Assembly (NCBI RefSeq): GCF_003268655.1
Contig: NZ_CP029642.1
Coordinates: 2,480,001-2,544,000 of the forward strand
Direction of reading: 5' to 3'
From: Arthrobacter dokdonellae
GTDB taxonomy: Bacteria; Actinomycetota; Actinomycetes; Actinomycetales; Micrococcaceae
DNA length: 64,000 nucleotides
The translations under genes were made by a program, and so were the position numbers. Shown piece by piece: positions 12,506-20,632 of the stretch. Under the pieces are notes generated by a model. It ran no database searches and was not told the DNA's origin. It saw nothing but the letters and a program-made list of their open reading frames with translations. Each line of letters begins with the position of its first letter. Positions within the stretch are counted from its first letter, which is position 1.

Positions 12506-13477
12506 CTACGCGGTGCGGACGCTGTCCCTGCCGCGGCGCAGGGCCAGGTCCACCATGTTTGTCCCGGTGGCCAGCAGCAGGGAGGAGCCCACCATGTGCA
12601 GTGCGACCAGGAATGCCGGCACTCCGGTGAAGTACTGCCAGTAGCCGATCGCGCCCTGGTACACAACCGTGACGATCAGCAGCAGGGCCGCGTTGCGGAG
12701 GATGTCGTCCCTGCCGCGGGCCCACAGCAGGACCACCAGCAGCACCGACACGGCCACCAGGATATAGACCGGCAGCACGTGGATGCGGGTGACGAGGTAG
12801 CCGTCGAGGTTGGTGCGCGGGGATGAGGCATCGCCTGAGTGCGGGCCGGTTCCCGTGACCAGGGTCCCCAGGATGACGGCAAGATAGGTGCACACGGCGG
12901 CCACCACGCTTAGCTGGCGGATGGTCTTGCGGGGCCGGAGAACACCAGATGGCGCGGTCGTGCCCGCGCGGCCGTAGGCCCGGTTGACCAGCAGCATGGA
13001 GAAGACCACCAGCGCCGCCGAGACCAGGAAGTGCAGGCTCACCACGTAGGGGTTCAGGCCCGTCAGCACCGTGATGCCGCCAATGACGGCCTGGACCGGG
13101 ATGCTGGCCAGCAGCGAAAACGTGAGCCAGAACAGGTCCTTGCGTTCCTTGCGGAGGTTCCACAGCACCACCAGCAGCGCCAGGGCCACGGCTGCCAGGG
13201 CAAAGGTCAGCGTCCGGTTGGTGAACTCAATGACGCCGTGGATGCCCATGGCCGGCGTGTTGGTCAGCGACCCCGCCGTGCAGTCGGGCCACGTGGGACA
13301 GCCCAGCCCGGAGCCGGTCAGGCGCACCACGCCGCCGGAGACAATCAGCACTCCCTGCCCGATCAGCAGCCCCACGGAGAGGCGGCGGATCACGGGCGTC
13401 ACGGTGGTGGGCAGCTTGTCCGTGAAGGATCGTAGTGTGTTGCTTTGACTCACTTCATTCACATCTTTCAGTTCCAT
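12506..13477 (-). CDS. ctaA: Heme A synthase
   Basis: Converts heme O to heme A in the membrane. The protein has about eight transmembrane helices and the four conserved heme-liganding His contexts GIHGVIEFTNR, SLHFLVS, RIHVLPV and ALHMVGSS. A cysteine pair in GCPTWPDC in the first extracellular loop matches Bacillus-type CtaA. The start is uncertain. ATG 13477 overlaps the permease stop, an upstream GTG lies at 13486, and in-frame GTGs at 13462 and 13453 are also possible; none has a strong ribosome site. It overlaps an ABC exporter, as with Rv1456c-Rv1458c in M. tuberculosis. Confidence 0.92.
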   Translation of the reverse strand: MELKDVNEVSQSNTLRSFTDKLPTTVTPVIRRLSVGLLIGQGVLIVSGGVVRLTGSGLGCPTWPDCTAGSLTNTPAMGIHGVIEFTNRTLTFALAAVALALLVVLWNLRKERKDLFWLTFSLLASIPVQAVIGGITVLTGLNPYVVSLHFLVSAALVVFSMLLVNRAYGRAGTTAPSGVLRPRKTIRQLSVVAAVCTYLAVILGTLVTGTGPHSGDASSPRTNLDGYLVTRIHVLPVYILVAVSVLLVVLLWARGRDDILRNAALLLIVTVVYQGAIGYWQYFTGVPAFLVALHMVGSSLLLATGTNMVDLALRRGRDSVRTA

Positions 13478-14238
13478 TTGAACCACTTGATCGCCGCGAT
13501 GGAACCGGCAACGGCCCAGGCAAGCAGGATGACAATTGCAAAAACATCAACGCGGCCCTGGAGCAGCGCGGCCCGCATGAGGGTCCCCAGCGCGCCGGAC
13601 GGCAGCCAGGCCACGATCCCGGCCATGGTGGCCGAGAACTTGGCGGCCGGCAGGACAATCCCGCCCAGGGCAGCCAGCAGGATCCAGCCAAGGTTGGTGA
13701 TGGCCAGGGTGGCCTCCGGCCGGACGGTCCCTGCGATCAACAGGCCCAGCGCGGTAAACGTGGCCGCGCCCAGCACCAGCAGCGGGATCCCCAGCGCAAC
13801 GCCGGCGGCCGACGGACGCCATCCCAGGAAGGCGGCCACCGTGGAGATGATGACGACCTGGATGGCCAGCGCCACAAGCACGGCGATGACCTTGCCCGCA
13901 ATGAGCCCGGCCTTGCCCAGCGGTGTGGTGGAGAGGAAGCGGAGCACGCCGTAGCGCCGGTCAAAGCCCGTCGCAATGCCCTGCCCGGTGAAGGCGGTGG
14001 ACAGGGCGCACAGCGCCAGGATGCCCGGCGTGGCAATGTTGATCCGGGAATTGCCCATGCCGTCCAGGATGGGCGTCACGGCGAGGGCGATCAGGCCCAG
14101 CAGGGGCATGACGATCATCAGCACCAGCTGCTCGCCGTTGCGGAGCATGGCGGCGGCCTCGTAGCGGCCCTGGCTGATGACCCGGCGCGGGAGGGAGGCC
14201 GGCAGGCCGGCGGCGGCGTCGTGGAACAAGGTGCTCAT
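13468..14238 (-). CDS. ABC-2 type transporter permease
   Basis: Membrane half of an exporter. The 256-residue product has about six hydrophobic helices and ends in a short charged tail. The start at 14238 overlaps the upstream ATPase gene as ATGA, and its stop lies inside the start region of ctaA, so all three genes should be translated together. The substrate is unknown. Conserved linkage with heme A synthase suggests a role linked to cytochrome oxidase or heme, which is inference only. The orthologous position in M. tuberculosis is Rv1457c, loosely annotated as antibiotic transport. Confidence 0.88.
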   Translation of the reverse strand: MSTLFHDAAAGLPASLPRRVISQGRYEAAAMLRNGEQLVLMIVMPLLGLIALAVTPILDGMGNSRINIATPGILALCALSTAFTGQGIATGFDRRYGVLRFLSTTPLGKAGLIAGKVIAVLVALAIQVVIISTVAAFLGWRPSAAGVALGIPLLVLGAATFTALGLLIAGTVRPEATLAITNLGWILLAALGGIVLPAAKFSATMAGIVAWLPSGALGTLMRAALLQGRVDVFAIVILLAWAVAGSIAAIKWFKWN

Positions 14239-15227
14239 CGGGTCTCCGTCTTCACTGCCTGGGGTTCCTCGGACGCGGCAATCGCCAGGAACACGTCTTC
14301 CAGCGACTGGGACGCCAGGTGGACCGAGGTCGGCATGACGCCCTGCCCGGCGCACCACCGGCCGAAGCGGCCCAGGTCCGCCGGTTCCAGCGCACCGCCC
14401 AGCCGGTAGCTGCCCGGCCGGGTTTCCTCGCAGCGCACGCCGTCGTGGACCAGGGCCGCCGTGTCCAGGCCCGGCGCCGCCTCGAAGGTCATGACACGCT
14501 GGGACTGCGACGCCGTCGACTGGCTCAGCAGGTCCGGCACGGTGCCCTCGGTGACCGATTCGCCGTGGTTGACAATGTAGACGTAGTCCGCCAGCCTCTG
14601 CGCGTCGTCGAGCAGGTGTGTGGTGAGCACGATGGCCTTGCCGGCGTCGCGCAGTTCGCGGATCAGCTCAAAGACCATGAGGCGCGACTGTGGGTCCAGC
14701 CCGGCGCTGGGCTCGTCCAGGAACAGGATCTCGGGATTGCCCAGCAGGCTTGCGGCCAGGGCCACGCGCTGCTTTTGCCCGCCGGAGAGCCGGCGGATGG
14801 TGGTTCCGGAGAACTCGCCGATGCCCAGCCGGTCCACGAGCGCGTCAACGCTGAGCGGGTTGCTGTAGAGGCTTGCCACGTGGCGAAGCAGTGTCACGGG
14901 CCGCGCCGCGGGGGGAAGTCCGCCGTCCTGAAGCATCACGCCGACCCGGGCGCGGAGGGACGCGTCGGCATCATCCGGATCCCGGCCCAGCAGTGAAATG
15001 CTGCCCCCGGTGCGGTTCTGCAGGCCCTGGGCGCATTCGATGGTGGTCGTCTTGCCGGCGCCGTTGGCGCCCAGCAGGGCCGTCACCTCGCCAAACCGGG
15101 CCTGAAGGCTAATATTGGATATGATCCTCTTCATCCGCCCGTCAAGGGCGGCGATGGGACCAACGTCCTTGACAAGCCCGGAGATGACCAGGGCGGCGTC
15201 GGGAGCGGGAGGGGAAGTCAGCGTCAC
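14235..15227 (-). CDS. ABC transporter ATP-binding protein
   Basis: Cytoplasmic ATPase of the exporter whose permease follows. The 330-residue protein has Walker A GANGAGKTT near residue 53, the signature LSGGQKQRVALAASL near 145, and Walker B ILFLDEPSAGLDP near 166. These are followed by the switch His in LTTHLLDDAQ. A C-terminal extension of about 100 residues follows, as in ABC-2 drug/lantibiotic exporters. The start is GTG at 15227. It is transcribed divergently from sufR and shares the 166-base region between them. Confidence 0.9.
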   Translation of the reverse strand: MTLTSPPAPDAALVISGLVKDVGPIAALDGRMKRIISNISLQARFGEVTALLGANGAGKTTTIECAQGLQNRTGGSISLLGRDPDDADASLRARVGVMLQDGGLPPAARPVTLLRHVASLYSNPLSVDALVDRLGIGEFSGTTIRRLSGGQKQRVALAASLLGNPEILFLDEPSAGLDPQSRLMVFELIRELRDAGKAIVLTTHLLDDAQRLADYVYIVNHGESVTEGTVPDLLSQSTASQSQRVMTFEAAPGLDTAALVHDGVRCEETRPGSYRLGGALEPADLGRFGRWCAGQGVMPTSVHLASQSLEDVFLAIAASEEPQAVKTETR

Positions 15228-15393
15228 GGGCCTATTCTACGTGATGTAGTACCCCACCGGTGAAGTGTCCGACGGCGGCCCCCGCGCGCCGGGTGCCCGG
15301 GTAGGGTCACCTTACTGGCATGCGTGCGCCAATTACGACATAATAGTGTTGTTTATTGTTGTGTCCCCAATCCAAGTGGCGGAGGTGCCAGGA
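15228..15393. promoter_or_regulatory. Shared sufR / ABC exporter control region
   Basis: An unusually AT-rich patch (15331-15366) in otherwise GC-rich DNA includes a -10-like CATAAT (15339-15344) about 50 bases upstream of sufR. The patch is framed by GACA (15337-15340) and TGTGTC, an imperfect dyad that could be the SufR operator. The assignment rests on position and base composition only. Confidence 0.35.
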
Positions 15394-16164
15394 ATGACGG
15401 AAGTGCTAGCAGGGCAGGCTCTCGTCCTCGAGCCGGACGAGAGAACCCGCGACCGCGTCCTGACTGCCGTGCTGGAGCACGGCCCGGTCAGCGCCGCGCA
15501 GCTGGGCAAGCTGCTGGGCCTTACGCCCGCCGCCGTCCGCCGCCACCTGGACACGCTGTCCCGGCACGGCGTGATTGAAGTCAAGCTCATCAGCAATGCC
15601 AAGAGCGGGGCCGGGCGGCCCGCCCGCCGCTACGTCGTCTCCCGGCAGGGCCAGACGGAAATCGGCGACGACTATCTGGAAATCGCCAAGCTGGCCTTGA
15701 CCGAACTCTCGGCAATCCGCGGCGACCAGGGTGTCATTGACTTCGCCGAACGCCGCTTCGCCGCCATGGAGGCCAGCTACCGGCCGCTGGTCGACGCCGC
15801 CGGCAGCGACGTCGCCGCACGGTCCAAGGCACTTGCCGCTGCCCTGAACGCGGACCGGTTCGTTGCCACGTCAAATTCCCTGAACCCGCACTCGGCCATG
15901 GCTGCCGAACAGCTCTGCCAGGGCCACTGCCCGATCCAGGAACTGGCCACCACCTTCCCCGAATTCTGCGACGCCGAGACGGAAGTGTTTTCCCGCCTCC
16001 TTGGCGTCGACGTGCGCCGGCTCTCCACGATGGCCAGTGGCGGGCACGTGTGCACCACCCATGTACCAACGGGCCGTGCCGTGGTCCGCAAGCGCGACAC
16101 TGCGCCTGCGGACGCGTCAGGACCGTCGCCAATTATTTCCAACCATCAGCAAGAAAGGCCGTGA
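15394..16164 (+). CDS. sufR: SufR-type Fe-S cluster-sensing transcriptional regulator
   Basis: DeoR/ArsR-like winged-helix regulator of the suf operon. The 256-residue protein has an N-terminal helix-turn-helix ([23 protein letters not shown], about residues 28-50) and a C-terminal cysteine set C175, C179, C192 and C220 (C-x3-C-x12-C-x27-C) suited to bind an Fe-S cluster. The ATG at 15394 follows a GGAGG ribosome site; upstream in-frame sequence crosses the AT-rich promoter patch and is rejected. The stop overlaps the sufB start (TGATG), so the regulator is the first gene of the operon it probably controls. Confidence 0.93.
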   Translation: MTEVLAGQALVLEPDERTRDRVLTAVLEHGPVSAAQLGKLLGLTPAAVRRHLDTLSRHGVIEVKLISNAKSGAGRPARRYVVSRQGQTEIGDDYLEIAKLALTELSAIRGDQGVIDFAERRFAAMEASYRPLVDAAGSDVAARSKALAAALNADRFVATSNSLNPHSAMAAEQLCQGHCPIQELATTFPEFCDAETEVFSRLLGVDVRRLSTMASGGHVCTTHVPTGRAVVRKRDTAPADASGPSPIISNHQQERP

Positions 16165-17639
16165 TGACGGATCAACTAGCGCAGGATGTCCGCGTGGATG
16201 GTGCGGTGGAAGACTCCACCAACCACGATATCCTCCAAAGAAACCCGGAGCTGGAGGGCTTGGGCACTTATGCCTTTGGCTGGTCGGACAAAAACACCGC
16301 CAGCGACAACGCCCGCCGCGGCCTGAGCGAGGAAGTCGTCCGCGACATCTCGGCGAAAAAGGGCGAGCCGGAGTGGATGCTGGACATGCGCCTGAAGGGC
16401 CTGAAGTACTTTGACCGCAAGCCCATGCCCACCTGGGGTGCAGACCTCTCCGGCATCGACTTCGACAACATCAAGTACTTTGTCCGTTCCACCGAAAAGC
16501 AGGCCCAGACCTGGGAAGACCTGCCCGAGGACATCCGCAACACGTACGAGCGCATCGGCATCCCCGAGGCGGAGCGCAACCGCCTCGTGGGCGGTGTCAC
16601 GGCGCAGTACGAGTCCGAGGTGGTCTACCACCAGATCCGCGAGGACCTCGAAGCCCAGGGCGTCATCTTCACCGACACCGACACCGGACTGCGCGAGTAC
16701 CCGGAAATCTTCCAGGAATACTTCGGCACCATGATCCCGGTGGGCGACAACAAGTTTGCCTCACTGAACACGGCCGTCTGGTCCGGCGGGTCCTTCGTCT
16801 ATGTTCCCCCGGGCGTCCATGTGGAAATTCCGCTGCAGGCCTACTTCCGCATCAACACCGAGAACATGGGCCAGTTCGAGCGCACGCTGATCATCGCCGA
16901 CGAGGGCAGCTACGTCCACTACATCGAGGGCTGCACGGCCCCGATCTACACCTCTGACTCGCTGCACTCGGCAGTCGTTGAAATCGTGGTGAAGAAGAAC
17001 GCCCGCGTCCGGTACACGACCATCCAGAACTGGTCCAACAACGTGTACAACCTGGTGACCAAGCGCGCCATCGCACACGAAGGCGCCACCATGGAATGGG
17101 TCGACGGCAACATCGGCTCCAAGGTGACCATGAAGTACCCGGCCGTCTACCTGGTCGGCGAGCACGCCAAGGGCGAGACCCTGTCCGTGGCATTTGCCGG
17201 CGAGGGCCAGCACCAGGACACCGGCTCGAAGATGGTGCACATTGCGCCGAACACGCAGTCGTCCATCATCTCCAAGTCCGTGGCACGCGGCGGCGGCCGC
17301 TCGGCCTACCGCGGCCTGGTCCAGATCCGCGAGGGCGCCAACCACTCGGCCAACACGGTCCGTTGCGACGCGCTGCTCGTGGACAACATTTCCCGCTCCG
17401 ACACGTACCCGTACGTGGACGTGCGCGAGGACGACGTCTCCATGGGCCACGAGGCCACCGTGTCCAAGGTCAGCGAGGAGCAGCTGTTCTACCTGCAGTC
17501 CCGCGGCATGCCCGAGGACGAGGCCATGGCCATGATCGTGCGCGGCTTCATCGAGCCGATTGCCAAGGAACTGCCCATGGAATACGCGCTGGAACTGAAC
17601 CGCCTGATCGAACTGCAGATGGAAGGGGCCGTCGGCTAA
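16164..17639 (+). CDS. sufB: Fe-S cluster scaffold protein SufB
   Basis: Scaffold subunit of the SufBC2D complex on which Fe-S clusters are built in the cytoplasm. The 491-residue length, the beta-helix core region with [12 protein letters not shown] near residue 212, and the C-terminal [15 protein letters not shown] are typical of SufB. The start overlaps the sufR stop by one base and the stop abuts the sufD ATG, giving tight coupling. An upstream in-frame extension inside sufR is rejected. Confidence 0.97.
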   Translation: MTDQLAQDVRVDGAVEDSTNHDILQRNPELEGLGTYAFGWSDKNTASDNARRGLSEEVVRDISAKKGEPEWMLDMRLKGLKYFDRKPMPTWGADLSGIDFDNIKYFVRSTEKQAQTWEDLPEDIRNTYERIGIPEAERNRLVGGVTAQYESEVVYHQIREDLEAQGVIFTDTDTGLREYPEIFQEYFGTMIPVGDNKFASLNTAVWSGGSFVYVPPGVHVEIPLQAYFRINTENMGQFERTLIIADEGSYVHYIEGCTAPIYTSDSLHSAVVEIVVKKNARVRYTTIQNWSNNVYNLVTKRAIAHEGATMEWVDGNIGSKVTMKYPAVYLVGEHAKGETLSVAFAGEGQHQDTGSKMVHIAPNTQSSIISKSVARGGGRSAYRGLVQIREGANHSANTVRCDALLVDNISRSDTYPYVDVREDDVSMGHEATVSKVSEEQLFYLQSRGMPEDEAMAMIVRGFIEPIAKELPMEYALELNRLIELQMEGAVG

Positions 17640-18977
17640 ATGACCGAGCTCACCGAAGAAAAAGTTATTGACACCACTGTCCCTGAAGGGCACGACGGCA
17701 AGGTTTGGTCGCAGGGCTTCATCAAGGGCATGACCGAGGAAGGCGAGAAGCTTTCCGACCTCAACCCCGAATCCGGTCCCCTCGGCGGCAGCGCCGTCAA
17801 GGCGCACAGCCATGGCGACAGCCACGGCGGCGGCGTCGGCGTGCCGGACAGTTCGCGCGCCGGCCGCCTGACGTCCTACAGGCTGGCCGACTTCCCGCTG
17901 ATCACCGGCCGGGAAGAGGATTGGCGTTTCACCCCGCTCAAGCGGCTGCGCGGCCTGGACCGCGTGGGCGTCAAGGGCCAGGAGCTCAACGGCGACGCGC
18001 CTGCCGTCGAGGTGTCCAAACCCGACGCCGTCACGGTTGAGACCGTGGGGCGCGGCGACACCCGCATCGGCTCCGCCGGCATCCCCGAGGACCGCGTGGC
18101 AGCCGCCGCGTGGGAGCACTTCACCGTGGCCACGGTTGTCACCCTGCCCGCCGAATACCAGGGCACGGCCGCGGACGTCACCACGTTGACCCTGACGGGC
18201 GCCGGGCTCACCCCCGCCGCCTCACACATTGTGGTGCACGCCAAGAAGTTCGCCACCGGCGTCGTGGTCCTGGACCACCGCGGCTCGGCCGTGCTGAGCG
18301 AAAACGTGGAAGTCCTGGTCGAGGACGGCGCCAACCTGACGGTTGTCAGCATCCAGGACTGGAATGACGACGCAGTCCACGCCAGCGCCCAGCACCTCTC
18401 GGTGGGCCGGGACGCGAAGGTCAAGCACGTCGTCGTCAACCTGGGCGGCAACCTGCTGCGCACCACGCCGTCGGCCCGCTACACGGGCACGGGCGGCGAG
18501 GTTGAAATGTACGGCCTGTACTTTGCCGACGCCGGCCAGCACCTGGAACAGCGCCTGTTCGTGGACCACTCCACGAAGAAGTGCAAGTCCCGCGTCACGT
18601 ACAAGGGTGCCCTGCAGGGCGACGGCGCGCACGCCGTGTGGATCGGCGACGTGCTGATCCGCAAGGAGGCCGAGGGGACCGACACGTACGAGATGAACCG
18701 CAACCTGATCCTGACCCAGGGTGCCCGCGCCGATTCGGTGCCGAACCTGGAAATTGAGACCGGGCTCATCGAGGGTGCCGGCCACGCCAGCGCCACCGGC
18801 CGCTTTGACGACGAGCAGTTGTTCTACCTGCAGGCCCGCGGCATCCCGGAAGACGTTGCCCGCCGCCTGGTGGTGCGCGGCTTCCTCAACGAGGTCATAC
18901 AGCACATCAAGGTTCCCGCACTGGAAGAGCGCATGCGCGACGCCGTGGAACGTGAATTGGCGGCAGGCGCACTGTAA
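17640..18977 (+). CDS. sufD: Fe-S cluster assembly protein SufD
   Basis: Partner of SufB in the SufBC2D scaffold, needed for iron entry. The 445-residue protein shares the SufB fold. The N-terminus is variable and His-rich (KAHSHGDSHGGG near residues 57-68), a possible loose metal-binding patch. The C-terminal half has the conserved DEQLFYLQARGIPEDVARRLVVRGF motif. It starts immediately after the sufB stop and overlaps the next gene by one base (TAATG). Confidence 0.95.
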   Translation: MTELTEEKVIDTTVPEGHDGKVWSQGFIKGMTEEGEKLSDLNPESGPLGGSAVKAHSHGDSHGGGVGVPDSSRAGRLTSYRLADFPLITGREEDWRFTPLKRLRGLDRVGVKGQELNGDAPAVEVSKPDAVTVETVGRGDTRIGSAGIPEDRVAAAAWEHFTVATVVTLPAEYQGTAADVTTLTLTGAGLTPAASHIVVHAKKFATGVVVLDHRGSAVLSENVEVLVEDGANLTVVSIQDWNDDAVHASAQHLSVGRDAKVKHVVVNLGGNLLRTTPSARYTGTGGEVEMYGLYFADAGQHLEQRLFVDHSTKKCKSRVTYKGALQGDGAHAVWIGDVLIRKEAEGTDTYEMNRNLILTQGARADSVPNLEIETGLIEGAGHASATGRFDDEQLFYLQARGIPEDVARRLVVRGFLNEVIQHIKVPALEERMRDAVERELAAGAL

Positions 18978-19339
18978 TGACCGAGCCATCCACCACGACG
19001 CCCACCGGCGTGGTTGTCTGCCAGGACAGCGACGTCGAGGTGAAGTCCGCCCTGCTCGTGGAAATTGGCGATTACCCCATCGCCATTGTCCGCGACTCCT
19101 ACGGCGAGCTGCACGCCATTGGCGACACCTGCTCACACGCGGAAATCTCGCTCAGTGAGGGCGACGTGGAAGGCTGCACCATCGAATGCTGGGCACACGG
19201 CAGCTCGTTCGACCTCAAGACAGGCGAACCCCTGACCCTCCCCGCTTTCGAGCCGGTGCCCGTCTTTGCCCTGTCAGTCCACGGCGGCGACGTCTACGTG
19301 GACGTCACCAACATCATCAACGGCGTCAGCACGCAGTAG
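18977..19339 (+). CDS. Rieske-type [2Fe-2S] ferredoxin within the suf operon
   Basis: The 120-residue protein carries a complete Rieske site, C52-x-H54 and C71-x2-H74, matching the small non-heme-iron oxygenase ferredoxin subunit family. It lies between sufD and sufC, overlapping sufD by one base, so it is made with the scaffold. In this position it may donate electrons for cluster assembly or simply be a client. The role is inferred from context and is not established by sequence. Confidence 0.92.
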   Translation: MTEPSTTTPTGVVVCQDSDVEVKSALLVEIGDYPIAIVRDSYGELHAIGDTCSHAEISLSEGDVEGCTIECWAHGSSFDLKTGEPLTLPAFEPVPVFALSVHGGDVYVDVTNIINGVSTQ

Positions 19340-19386
19340 CGTCCCGCGCACCAGCACACCAAAAATTCTTAGGAGAAACAAAGAGC

Positions 19387-20154
19387 ATGTCGACTCTGGA
19401 AATCAAGGACCTGCACGTCAGCATCGCCACCGAGCAGGGCGTCAAGCCGATCCTCAAGGGCGTCAGCCTGACCATCAAGACCGGTGAAACCCACGCGATC
19501 ATGGGGCCCAACGGCTCCGGCAAGTCCACGCTGGCCTCCACCATCGCCGGCCACCCCCGCTACACGGTGGACGGCGGCTCCATCACGCTCGACGGCGAGG
19601 ACGTCCTCGCGATGACAGTGGACCAGCGCGCCCGCGCCGGACTGTTCCTGGCCATGCAGTACCCCGTGGAAATTCCGGGCGTCACCATGACCAACTTCCT
19701 GCGCACCGCCAAGACCGCGATCGACGGCGAAGCCCCCAAGCTGCGCACCTGGACCAAGGACGTCAAGGCTGCCATGGCCCAGCTGCGCATCGAGCCCGAA
19801 TTCGCCGAGCGCAACGTCAACGAAGGCTTCTCCGGAGGCGAGAAGAAGCGCCACGAGATCCTCCAGCTGGAACTGCTCAAGCCCAAGATCGCCATCCTGG
19901 ACGAGACCGATTCCGGCCTGGACGTCGACGCGCTGAAGGTTGTCTCCGAAGGCGTCAACCGCGCCATCGAGGGCGGCGGGCTGGGCACCATGCTCATCAC
20001 CCACTACACGCGCATCCTGCGCTATATCAAGCCCGACTTTGTGCACGTCTTCGTGGACGGCAACATCGCCGAGCAGGGCGGCCCCGAGCTGGCGGACCGC
20101 CTGGAAGAAGAAGGCTACGACCGCTACCTGGCCGAGGCCACGGCCACGGCCTAA
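19387..20154 (+). CDS. sufC: Fe-S cluster assembly ATPase SufC
   Basis: ABC-type ATPase of SufBC2D. The 255-residue protein has Walker A GPNGSGKST near residue 40, the SufC-specific signature FSGGEKKRHEILQLELLKPK near 148, and Walker B IAILDETDSGLD. The start at ATG 19387 has an AGGAG ribosome site. It is separated by 47 bases from the Rieske gene. No sufS (cysteine desulfurase) or sufU follows; they must be elsewhere in the genome. Confidence 0.97.
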   Translation: MSTLEIKDLHVSIATEQGVKPILKGVSLTIKTGETHAIMGPNGSGKSTLASTIAGHPRYTVDGGSITLDGEDVLAMTVDQRARAGLFLAMQYPVEIPGVTMTNFLRTAKTAIDGEAPKLRTWTKDVKAAMAQLRIEPEFAERNVNEGFSGGEKKRHEILQLELLKPKIAILDETDSGLDVDALKVVSEGVNRAIEGGGLGTMLITHYTRILRYIKPDFVHVFVDGNIAEQGGPELADRLEEEGYDRYLAEATATA

Positions 20155-20189
20155 CAGCCACTTCCCAAGCGAAAGCGAAGACACAAATC

Positions 20190-20540
20190 ATGACTGAGAT
20201 CAGCGAATCAAGTGCCGCGGCACCCAGCGCGCAGGCCGACCTCGAAGACGTCGAGGAGGCCCTCAAGGACGTCATCGACCCCGAACTCGGTGTCAACGTG
20301 GTGGACCTGGGCCTGCTTTACGGGCTGCGTTACGGCGACGACGGCGCCCTGCTGCTGGACATGACGCTCACCACGGCGGCCTGCCCGCTTCAGGACGTCA
20401 TCGAGGAACAGGTGGAAAACTGCCTCTCGCCCCTCGTGGACGAATGGCGGATCAACTGGGTGTGGATGCCGCCGTGGGGTCCGGAGCGGATCACCGACGA
20501 CGGCCGCGACCAGATGCGCGCCCTCGGCTTCAACATCTAG
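20190..20540 (+). CDS. sufT: SufT-like MIP18/DUF59 Fe-S assembly factor
   Basis: The 116-residue protein belongs to the DUF59/PaaD-like family that helps Fe-S cluster maturation. Its core motif is DPELGVNVVDLGLLYG near residue 30, and the conserved Cys lies in TTAACPLQD near residue 66. It is last in the suf operon, 35 bases after sufC, matching Rv1466 in M. tuberculosis. A 27-bp hairpin follows 10 bases later. Confidence 0.92.
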   Translation: MTEISESSAAAPSAQADLEDVEEALKDVIDPELGVNVVDLGLLYGLRYGDDGALLLDMTLTTAACPLQDVIEEQVENCLSPLVDEWRINWVWMPPWGPERITDDGRDQMRALGFNI

Positions 20541-20549
20541 CACCACGGC

Positions 20550-20619
20550 AACTGGCCCGCAGCAGATGTCGAAAAATCGCGTTTCCGCGCCGTTTTTCGA
20601 CATCTGCTGCGGGCCAGTT
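20550..20619 (+). terminator. 27-bp perfect hairpin closing the suf operon
   Basis: Left arm 20550-20576 (starting AACTGGCCCGCAGC, ending GTCGAAAAA) pairs without mismatch with 20593-20619. The 16-base loop holds a small CGCG/CGCG stem. It ends only 5 bases before an ATG at 20624 and 14 before the ATG at 20633. It acts at least as a terminator candidate for suf, and also lies in the leader of the next gene. Its design (long perfect arms, GC-rich inner stem, TCGA in the arm) resembles the 2495-2600 element. Confidence 0.8.
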
Positions 20620-20632
20620 TAAGATGGGGCCA

